From NCBI RefSeq assembly GCF_901875635.1, contig NZ_CABFMN010000097.1:1-55221 (forward strand): a stretch of 55,221 nt of DNA, read 5' to 3'. The number at the start of each line of letters is the position of its first letter. Position 1 is the stretch's first letter. Below are positions 49,701 through 55,221 of the stretch, piece after piece. The translations under genes were made by a program, and so were the position numbers. The DNA comes from Xylophilus ampelinus. Its GTDB lineage: Bacteria; Pseudomonadota; Gammaproteobacteria; Burkholderiales; Burkholderiaceae_C. The notes under the pieces were generated by a model. That model searched no databases, was not told the origin of the DNA, and worked only from the letters and a program-made list of their open reading frames with translations.

Positions 49701-52700
49701 GGCCGTCGAGGACGTGAACACGCCGGCCGGCAGCAGCGTCGGCGCGCTCTTCGCCAGCCGCTTCTCCGATGCGGCGGACGCGATCGACAACAGCGGCTTC
49801 ACGGGCGTCACCGGCGGAACCGTGTCCGACAGCTTCTACGGCATCGCCATCAGCTCGGCCACGGTCGACGCCAGCCAGGGGGTCTGGCAGTACTCGGTGA
49901 ACGGCGGCGCCAGCTGGAGCGACGTCGGCGCGCGCACCAATGCCAACGCCCTGGTGCTGGACGCCAGTGCGCAGCTGCGCTTCGTGCCCGCAGCCAACTA
50001 CCACGGCACGCCCACCGGCCTCACGGTGCAGCTGGTCGAGACCGATGCCAACGGCGATGCCAGCACCGCCGTGCCCGCCAGCGGCACGAGCGTGAACGTC
50101 GGGGCCGGCGGCGGCGCCAGCGTGTTCAGCGCCGGCAACATCGCGCTCACGACGACGGTCACCAACGTGAACGACCGCCCCACGGCGGCCAACGGCAGCA
50201 TCGCCGCCGGCGTGGAGGACCAGCCCGGCAATGGCGCCACCGTCGCGTCGCTGTACGGCGCGTCGTACAGCGACGCGACGGACAACCAGAGCGCCATCCC
50301 CGGCGGCGGCAACGCCGCCACGGCCTTCGGCGGCATCGCGGTCGTGGGCGACAATTCGACGGCGGCGCAGGGGCACTGGGAGTACGACACCGGCAGCGGC
50401 TGGACGGCCGTGCCGAGCGGGCTCGGCGACCGCAACGCCCTGCTGCTGCCGCCCGGCGCCTCTTTGCGCTTCGTGCCGGCAGCCGACTTCAACGGCGTGC
50501 CGGGCACGCTGGTGGTGCGGGTGTCGGACCAGGCGGTCACGGCGGCCACTGGCGCCGACCTCGGCCCCACGTCCACGCTCGATGCCGATGCGACCAGCCA
50601 CTGGTCGCTCACGCACACGCTGAGCACCGGCGTGCAGCCCCGCAACGACGCGCCGCAGCTCGGCGGCAGCGCCACCAACCCCACGCTGACCGAGAACGGG
50701 CAGACCGGCACCGGCGTCAGCGTGCCCGGCGCTGCGCTGCTCGGCGGCGCCTTCGTGACCGACGTCGACCCGGCCACCACCGCGGCCCTGGCCGCCAGCG
50801 TGGTCGGTGGCGGGCGCATCACCGTCACGCTGGACCGCTACGTGGCCGGCGACCTGCTGTTCGTCGACGGCACGCTGCCAACGGGCGTGGTCGCCAGCGG
50901 CGGCAATGCCGGGGCGCTGACCATCGTCTTCGACGCCGACACCACCTTCGCGCAGGTGCAGGCGGTGCTGAATGCCCTCGCCTACAGCAGCAGCAGCGAC
51001 AACCCGACCGATTACGGCGCCGCGTCCACCCGCGCTTACACCGTGGTCTTCAACGACGGCAACAACGTGCAGGCCGGCGGCAATGCCGGCGGCCCCGCCG
51101 CGCTGGACAGCAACGCCATCACCGGCCTCATCACTTTGGTGGCCACCAACGACGCCCCGCGCGCCAACGACGATGCGCGCAGCGTCACCGAGGACGGCGC
51201 GGCGATCGCCGGCAACCTCATCACCGGCGGTGCCGCCGGCGACGTGGCCGACACCGATCCCGACAACCGCCTGGCCGACCTGAGCGCCGTGGCCGTGCGC
51301 ACCGGCCCCGAAGCCGGGAGCGGCACGGCAGGCGCGGTCGGCAGCCCGCTGGCGGGCCTCTACGGCACGCTGGTGCTCGGGGCCGACGGCAGCTACACCT
51401 ACACGCTGGACAACGACAACCCGCTGGTCAATGCACTCAAGACCGGCGACACGCTCACCGAGTTCTACACGTACACCGTGTCCGACGGCGCAGGCGGCAC
51501 CGACACGGCCCAGCTCACCATCACGATCCGGGGCCGCACCGACGGCACGCCGGGCATCGTGCCGGTGGACGGCAACGGCGCGGCGACGGGCCAGGCGGAG
51601 GTGCGCGAAGCGGGCCTGGTGGACGGCGCGGGCGGTCCGGACACGTCCGAGCGCACGAGCGGCAGCATCACGGTGAGCGCGGCCGACGGCCTGCAGAGCG
51701 TGACGGTGGGCGGCACGACGCTGACGCCGGCGCAGCTGTCGGCCCTGGGCACGACGCCGGTGAGCATCGACACGGGCGAAGGCACGCTGGTGCTGACGGG
51801 CTTCACGGCCAGCGCGACGGTGGGCGGCGTGCCCACGGGCGGCACGCTGGCGTACACGTACACGCTGAAGGCGCCGCTGTCGCAGCCGGGCGCCAGCGAG
51901 AGCACGGACGCGATCGCGCTGCAGGTGGTGGACGCGGCGGGCGTCACGAGCACGGGCACGCTGACGGTGCGCATCGTGGACGACGTGCCGCAGGCGCAGC
52001 CGGACACCAACAGCGTGACCGAGGACGCGGCGCAGGACACGGCCACGGGCAACGTGGTCACGGCGGGTGCGGGCATCGACCGGCTGGGCGCGGACGGCGC
52101 AGCCGCGGGCGGGCCGGTGACGGCGGTCAGCTTCGGCGCGACCACGGGCACGGTGGGTGCGGTGCTGACGACGGCGTACGGGCAGATCGTGCTCAACGCG
52201 GACGGCAGCTACACGTACACGCTGGACAACGGCAACGCGGCGGTCAATGCGCTGAAGGACGGCGACACGCTGAGCGAGGTGGTGGGCTACACCATCACCG
52301 ACGCGGACGGTGATACCTCCACCAGCACCCTCACCATCACCATCCAGGGCCGCACGGACGGCACGCCGGGCATCGTGCCGGTGGACGGCAACGGCGCGGC
52401 GACGGGCCAGGCGGAGGTGCGCGAAGCGGGCCTGGTGGACGGCGCGGGCGGTCCGGACACGTCCGAGCGCACGAGCGGCAGCATCACGGTGAGCGCGGCC
52501 GACGGCCTGCAGAGCGTGACGGTGGGCGGCACGACGCTGACGCCGGCGCAGCTGTCGGCCCTGGGCACGACGCCGGTGAGCATCGACACGGGCGAAGGCA
52601 CGCTGGTGCTGACGGGCTTCACGGCCAGCGCGACGGTGGGCGGCGTGCCCACGGGCGGCACGCTGGCGTACACGTACACGCTGAAGGCGCCGCTGTCGCA

Positions 52701-55221
52701 GCCGGGCGCCAGCGAGAGCACGGACGCGATCGCGCTGCAGGTGGTGGACGCGGCGGGCGTCACGAGCACGGGCACGCTGACGGTGCGCATCGTGGACGAC
52801 GTGCCGCAGGCGCAGCCGGACACCAACAGCGTGACCGAGGACGCGGCGCAGGACACGGCCACGGGCAACGTGGTCACGGCGGGTGCGGGCATCGACCGGC
52901 TGGGCGCGGACGGCGCAGCCGCGGGCGGGCCGGTGACGGCGGTCAGCTTCGGCGCGACCACGGGCACGGTGGGTGCGGTGCTGACGACGGCGTACGGGCA
53001 GATCGTGCTCAACGCGGACGGCAGCTACACGTACACGCTGGACAACGGCAACGCGGCGGTCAATGCGCTGAAGGACGGCGACACGCTGAGCGAGGTGGTG
53101 GGCTACACCATCACCGACGCGGACGGCGACACCTCCACCAGCACCCTCACCATCACCATCCAGGGCCACACCGACGCCGGCAGCGGCCCGGGCCTGGTGG
53201 TGGTCGACGGCAACGGCAGCGCGGCCGGCCAGGCCGAAGTGAACGAGCGCGGCCTGGTGGACGGCCCGGCGGGCCCCGACACCTCGGAACGCACGACCGG
53301 CAGCATCCAGCTCAGCACGCCCGACGGGCTGCGCAGCGTCACGGTCGGCGGCACCGTCGTCACGCTGGCCCAGCTGCAGGCCCTGGGCACCACGCCGGTG
53401 GTGATCGACACGCCCGCGGGCACGCTGGTCCTCACCGGCTTCACGGCCAGCGCCAGCGTGGGCGGCGTGCCGACGGCCAGCGAGCTGCGCTATGCCTACG
53501 TGCTCGACGGACCGCAGCAGCAGGCCGGTGCCTCCGAAAGCCTCGAGGTGATTGCCCTGGCGGTGACCGATGCCGGTGGCGCCTCGACCGCCGGCAGCCT
53601 GGGCATCCGGATCATCGACGACGCGCCCACGGCGCTCGACGATGCGGCCGAGATCACCGAGGACGCCGCGCCCGGCTTCGTGAGCGGCAACCTGCGCGAC
53701 AACGACCGCCTGGGCGCCGACCAGGCCAACGGCGTGCCCGTCACCGGCCTGGTGATCGGCGGTGTGGCCCTCGCGCCGGGCAGCGTCGTGGCACTCGCCT
53801 ACGGCACGCTGGTGGTCCAGCCCGACGGCAGCTACACCTACGCCCTGGACAACGGCAACCCGGCGGTGCAGCGCCTCATCGTCGGCGAGACGCTGGTCGA
53901 GCGCATCGGCTACACCCTCACCGATGCCGATGGCGACACCAGCAGCGCGACGCTGACGGTGACGATCCGCGGCGCGAACGACGGCGCCTTCCTGACCCTG
54001 GTGGACGGCAACGGCGCCGACGCGATCGGCCAAGCCACCGTGCGCGAGTCCGGCCTGGACACGCGCGACGGCAGCCAGGCCACCACCGGGCAGATGGTGG
54101 TGGCCGCGCCCGACGGCCTGGGCAGCATCCAGGTCGGCGACGTGCTGCTCGACCCCGCGCGCCTGCAGGCGCTGGCGAATGAACCGCTGTCGATCGCGAG
54201 CGGCCGCGGCGTGCTGACGCTCACCGGCTTCGATGCCGCCACCGGCACGCTGCGCTACAGCTACGTGCTGGGTGCCGCGCAGGACCACCGGGCTGGCGCC
54301 GTCACCGACGATTTCCAGGTCGTCGTGCGCGACCGCGACGGCGATGCCGCCAGCGGCGTGCTGCGCATCCTGGTGATCGACGACGCGCCCACGGCTCGCG
54401 ACGACAGCGCCACGGTCGGCACGGCCCGGCCCGACCCGACCTCGGTCGATGGCAACGTGTTCGGCCCGGCCGGTGCCGGCCGCGGCGACGTGGCCGACCG
54501 GCTCGGCAGCGATGCCACGGCCGCGCCGGTGACCGGCATCGCCTTCGACGGCACCGCCGGCACCGTCGGCGGACCGGCCCTGGCGGGTCGCTACGGCAGC
54601 CTCGTCATGCGGGCCGACGGCTCCTACACCTATACGGTCGACACCCGGAACTCGCGCGTGCTGGCACTCGGGTCCGGCCAGACGCTCACCGAGGTCTTCG
54701 TCTACACCCTCACCGACGCCGACGGCAGCACCAGCCAGGCACGGCTGACGATCACGATCCAGGGCGCGTCGCAGTGGAACCCGGCCACGATCGACCCGGT
54801 GTGGCTGCGCGACCTGGGCGCCACGCTTCCCCGCATCGGCCAGGGCATGGCGCCGGCGCTGTTCGTGCAGCAGGCGGTGCGCGAGGCGCGCGAGCTCGGC
54901 CAGCTGTTCGACGCCCGCATCGCCGCGCGCGTGGCCGGGGCCGGCGACGACGCCGGGCTGGAGCCCGTGCGCGCCGATCTCGAGGCGCTGGGCGCGCTGC
55001 CGTCGAACGCCGAGCACGTAGGCCGCGACGGCGTGGCCTTCTCGCGTTCGCTGGTGCGCGATGCGTCCCTCGCGCTCGCCCGGCGCGGCCTGCCGCTGCC
55101 GATGCCGGCCGATGCGGCGAATGCCTTCCCCGGCTTCGAACCGACCGACGGCGCCTCCCCCGATGCGGCGCAGCCGGGCGCACGCGATGCGGCACCCGCT
55201 GGCCGGGCCGAGGCGCCGGTG
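43759..55221 (+). CDS. Giant repetitive surface protein (DUF4347, cadherin/Ig-like and VCBS repeats), 3' end outside window
   Basis: An open frame of 3,821 codons with no stop before the window edge. It opens MKPSSSLPEF with the LESRQLFDGAAV motif typical of such giants. Residues of about 87-245 are a DUF4347-like domain (VYVIDRSIANWEQL; LHILSHGGDGELILG; LLYGCDVS). Next come many domains with VNDAP-type ends and a cadherin/CSPG-like pattern (NRVVYVHTATG; RVQYVQTLG). From about residue 2470 VCBS-type modules begin (DGSYTYTLDNGN; TEDAAQDTATGNVVTAGAG), including two near-identical 272-residue units. After about 3668 an Ala/Arg-rich tail suggests the C-terminus is near. It is probably a secreted adhesin; the partner secretion genes are not visible. 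No Cys-rich region was noticed. Confidence 0.9.
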   Translation, partial: MKPSSSLPEFLRPRTHRFALESRQLFDGAAVVEAAHADAPGAPHAAPAAPDHAGSEAAPPRSAPAFEGPHAQLAEAGLPAADAAPHEVYVIDRSIANWEQLAAQVPQGARTILLDPGRSGAAQIAEALQGDTGITALHILSHGGDGELILGNDTVRAGSVDAQAAAWQSIGQAMSSEGDILLYGCDVSLSSDALAQRLSVLTGADVASSNDDTGAAARGGDWVLESATGPIEARAFAATAFDGLLAAPTVDTTATGLTVAEPSTLNAPGAERASLSGWSVVDDGTGNVTVRAVVLDPAVGSLSSAATAGVTAVANGFEYTGTAANATAWLNQLVFVASDAELGLTAAGTTVRVSVTDAESLTATRDLAVTVTPSNDPATIADARQSVAEIGSTTITSATLAALDPEVAFGSQNTTQLVYALTALPAQGYLTLNGTRLGVGSVFTQADVDANRVVYVHTATGADQNTPDSFAVRVNDGATPTSRSAQATISLEVTPFNQAPSVQGSGSVFEGQPANAAGGASAVGNFIRAGGGGDDADSTLTVQLTQLPTDGTLYYTGTATINGVSQSLVDHAVTAADIANGFVIAYADRGGLLYANAGQRDNSGAGSYPFADGFNVIVRDGGGGTGTAGATPDTRITITVRPVNDDPVYTGDPAPRATVTAAGDGVGAYRGDYTVTLTPAMIAATDVDSSNTNLTFRVTSQAGIDQGHILLGGAILPLGGSFTMADVLAGRVQYVQTLGAAPGDTDSFQFQVVDNAFGPRWNADGSVLTREGGVYNDAGTPGNAGDDTLRTFTFTIDLAPTAGGNGGVFTSPTYIVDVASSTFAGNDGTASRGTLVEGGSVVLRGTGYTAGEPGLSYTVGDSATNTEVPASQVIYTILGYGGGGGPGGAGVLERQTSPGVWTALGQYATFTQQDLNDGNVRFVHDGDVEDFVSTVDLRASAGVTVNDNGTLRPDSWSTTFTFYVTPVNDAPTATGSSTAVVAEGGTIGLTSDQIGIADADDATSEPQFEGSPTLPGGDPNYAYDNDAGGSDLLRFVVDSLPTGGTLQYRDGNGAWQAVTLGQVLPASLLTADAASTGLRFVSDGSEVRNTSFQVHAVDRWDASSSQATVNIQITNVNDAPQIAADPTQADPDASSANEPLTVVEGSFTRITSAMLAAYDPDSSREQVQYAITSVPAGNRIAISRDGGATFQYLGVGSSFTQRDIDNGLVYIVNRGGESDGKVSPTAPPTDRFTFTLSDGDKEQTNNQFWIYVDPANDPPVVSAPSGPINLDSATPGRNPVAGFSVSDVDTTAVTAGEQDFLQVTVRLLDASGNPFAAADYAAAGGVRIGVGSASGATVDADRNGVDDYLVLRGTRAQVQAALDALDVSFGQDRNRVFQVQVIADDRLRDGSGALAGGANGGAANQPQTPGGSPAAIDATEPDWYSAAVPTTGALAGNIAAASVAVRASSVNEAATLDGGTSATTFEDQPTRIGPALAIVVADPESEAFGLPVTVTLSVPGGQLGIGGNGTQASVPIGGRTVAVSGDNSGTLVLTGVASDIQALLRDGTLGLTYQGAANLNHDTNGASPGDVTLTISFSDGAAGIGGDTGAGSQPNNAPSREVAIDIVPVNDAPTVAAGSGTVVLTGTTDVPGFSVGDVDDADGGSLATTAGETDFMQVTVRLTTAAGVPLGAAQYLDGGADGVVIGSSVTNSGVTVDSSFDGTGSALVIRGTRAQINDYLSGLQVGISSAQLSNTDQGFRVEVIADDRLRDAAGVLTGGANGGANPAAAGGTQAVPTAAIDPYAATPGGLGANVAQASRAVFLSSVNDPAHILVTPQTVSEGGGTVVLTGIDVTDADALGGAMTATVTVPAGFTISAVAGTGGTVTGVGTASVVISGTLAEINSRIDNLRVSLPDALGAATAADWNGTFRVTVVINDGGNSGGRPSTLPGDTDDANANPGDFAYEDASSNRLVTTRVFDVTVNPVNDAPVVVGAASVVLAPAVEDVNTPAGSSVGALFASRFSDAADAIDNSGFTGVTGGTVSDSFYGIAISSATVDASQGVWQYSVNGGASWSDVGARTNANALVLDASAQLRFVPAANYHGTPTGLTVQLVETDANGDASTAVPASGTSVNVGAGGGASVFSAGNIALTTTVTNVNDRPTAANGSIAAGVEDQPGNGATVASLYGASYSDATDNQSAIPGGGNAATAFGGIAVVGDNSTAAQGHWEYDTGSGWTAVPSGLGDRNALLLPPGASLRFVPAADFNGVPGTLVVRVSDQAVTAATGADLGPTSTLDADATSHWSLTHTLSTGVQPRNDAPQLGGSATNPTLTENGQTGTGVSVPGAALLGGAFVTDVDPATTAALAASVVGGGRITVTLDRYVAGDLLFVDGTLPTGVVASGGNAGALTIVFDADTTFAQVQAVLNALAYSSSSDNPTDYGAASTRAYTVVFNDGNNVQAGGNAGGPAALDSNAITGLITLVATNDAPRANDDARSVTEDGAAIAGNLITGGAAGDVADTDPDNRLADLSAVAVRTGPEAGSGTAGAVGSPLAGLYGTLVLGADGSYTYTLDNDNPLVNALKTGDTLTEFYTYTVSDGAGGTDTAQLTITIRGRTDGTPGIVPVDGNGAATGQAEVREAGLVDGAGGPDTSERTSGSITVSAADGLQSVTVGGTTLTPAQLSALGTTPVSIDTGEGTLVLTGFTASATVGGVPTGGTLAYTYTLKAPLSQPGASESTDAIALQVVDAAGVTSTGTLTVRIVDDVPQAQPDTNSVTEDAAQDTATGNVVTAGAGIDRLGADGAAAGGPVTAVSFGATTGTVGAVLTTAYGQIVLNADGSYTYTLDNGNAAVNALKDGDTLSEVVGYTITDADGDTSTSTLTITIQGRTDGTPGIVPVDGNGAATGQAEVREAGLVDGAGGPDTSERTSGSITVSAADGLQSVTVGGTTLTPAQLSALGTTPVSIDTGEGTLVLTGFTASATVGGVPTGGTLAYTYTLKAPLSQPGASESTDAIALQVVDAAGVTSTGTLTVRIVDDVPQAQPDTNSVTEDAAQDTATGNVVTAGAGIDRLGADGAAAGGPVTAVSFGATTGTVGAVLTTAYGQIVLNADGSYTYTLDNGNAAVNALKDGDTLSEVVGYTITDADGDTSTSTLTITIQGHTDAGSGPGLVVVDGNGSAAGQAEVNERGLVDGPAGPDTSERTTGSIQLSTPDGLRSVTVGGTVVTLAQLQALGTTPVVIDTPAGTLVLTGFTASASVGGVPTASELRYAYVLDGPQQQAGASESLEVIALAVTDAGGASTAGSLGIRIIDDAPTALDDAAEITEDAAPGFVSGNLRDNDRLGADQANGVPVTGLVIGGVALAPGSVVALAYGTLVVQPDGSYTYALDNGNPAVQRLIVGETLVERIGYTLTDADGDTSSATLTVTIRGANDGAFLTLVDGNGADAIGQATVRESGLDTRDGSQATTGQMVVAAPDGLGSIQVGDVLLDPARLQALANEPLSIASGRGVLTLTGFDAATGTLRYSYVLGAAQDHRAGAVTDDFQVVVRDRDGDAASGVLRILVIDDAPTARDDSATVGTARPDPTSVDGNVFGPAGAGRGDVADRLGSDATAAPVTGIAFDGTAGTVGGPALAGRYGSLVMRADGSYTYTVDTRNSRVLALGSGQTLTEVFVYTLTDADGSTSQARLTITIQGASQWNPATIDPVWLRDLGATLPRIGQGMAPALFVQQAVREARELGQLFDARIAARVAGAGDDAGLEPVRADLEALGALPSNAEHVGRDGVAFSRSLVRDASLALARRGLPLPMPADAANAFPGFEPTDGASPDAAQPGARDAAPAGRAEAPV
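51544..52359 (+). repeat. 816-bp tandem repeat unit A in the giant gene
   Basis: Unit A (272 codons) begins near GACGGCACGCCGGGC and is repeated by unit B with almost no differences over about 735 bp; the few changes lie near the ends (for example TGATACC versus CGACACC). Threonine and alanine codons here are nearly all ACG and GCG, unlike the ACC/GCC of flanking units. Confidence 0.9.
52360..53175 (+). repeat. 816-bp tandem repeat unit B in the giant gene
   Basis: Unit B copies unit A head-to-tail in frame. The two diverged units that follow (about 53176-53975 and 53976-54780) keep the protein pattern but have different codons and about 800-810 bp length. The high A/B identity points to recent duplication or gene conversion. 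Confidence 0.9.

Noticed and set aside
51544..53175. Tandem repeats considered as CRISPR or mobile element
   Set aside because: The unit is 816 bp, in frame and codes for protein domains; there are no short repeats with spacers and no transposase.
44668..55017. Very long antisense open frames (1,257 and 2,065 codons) opposite the giant gene
   Set aside because: They are Arg/His/Gly/Val-rich, share the internal repeats of the sense strand and lack any recognised domain. They arise from GC-rich third positions of the real gene.
1..55221. tRNA, rRNA, transposase, integrase, prophage or toxin-antitoxin genes
   Set aside because: I looked for their usual signatures on both strands and saw none; a tRNA scan could still find one by covariance.

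Overview
High-GC DNA, genes packed on both strands, from the chromosome of a betaproteobacterium, most likely a member of the Comamonadaceae (Variovorax/Ramlibacter-like). This rests on gene content (minCDE, a phasin, mnmG-rsmG-parA-parB, several orphan periplasmic binding proteins) and on a roughly 60-bp interspersed element present at least eight times; no 16S rRNA gene is in the window to settle it. The lineage is therefore an inference.

Layout. 1-1.6 kb: end of minC, then minD and minE. 1.7-7.6 kb: an alpha/beta hydrolase with a 41-residue membrane peptide, a TetR repressor and a phasin that share a matching palindrome, then a thioesterase, a frameshifted DUF2164 gene, an RcnB-like protein, a possible small RNA, a Rid protein and a glutamate/aspartate-type binding protein. 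7.9-16.4 kb: a D-amino-acid dehydrogenase, a TetR regulator divergent from an unusual flavin monooxygenase-hydrolase fusion, a Liv-type binding protein, a LysR regulator, a cobalamin adenosyltransferase and an FAD-linked D-lactate/glycolate-type dehydrogenase. 16.5-23.4 kb: a CsgG-like lipoprotein, then a leftward cluster mnmG-rsmG-lysE-parA-hydrolase-parB; a perfect parS lies inside mnmG and a one-mismatch parS inside rsmG. 23.6-35 kb: mixed metabolic and stress genes (transglutaminase, DUF1328, beta-class GST, Fe-S photolyase with an MFS exporter, Old Yellow Enzyme, tautomerase, YnfA, a two-component system, a carrier-protein-like gene without its serine, glyoxalase, ModA-like lipoprotein). 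35.2-38.3 kb: a copper module, copA divergent from copZ-cueR, with a CueR-type operator on each side. 38.3-38.9 kb: a gene-free stretch with a consensus DnaA box, a DnaA-trio-like repeat and an AT-rich segment, which looks like a replication origin although no dnaA is adjacent. 38.9-43.3 kb: a TerB/DUF697 protein, a TIGR04325-type methyltransferase and creBC. 43.4 kb to the end: an AT-rich promoter and long leader, followed by one giant repetitive surface protein (at least 3,821 codons, open at the window edge).

How it fits together. parA, parB and two parS sites within about 16 kb of the origin-like region describe an origin/segregation domain, with the division-site selector minCDE nearby. 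The copper genes form a self-contained CueR regulon. The giant protein has an N-terminal DUF4347-type domain, then cadherin/Ig-like and VCBS-type repeats, including two almost identical 816-bp units whose codon choice differs from their neighbours. No rRNA, tRNA, transposase, integrase or CRISPR array was seen.
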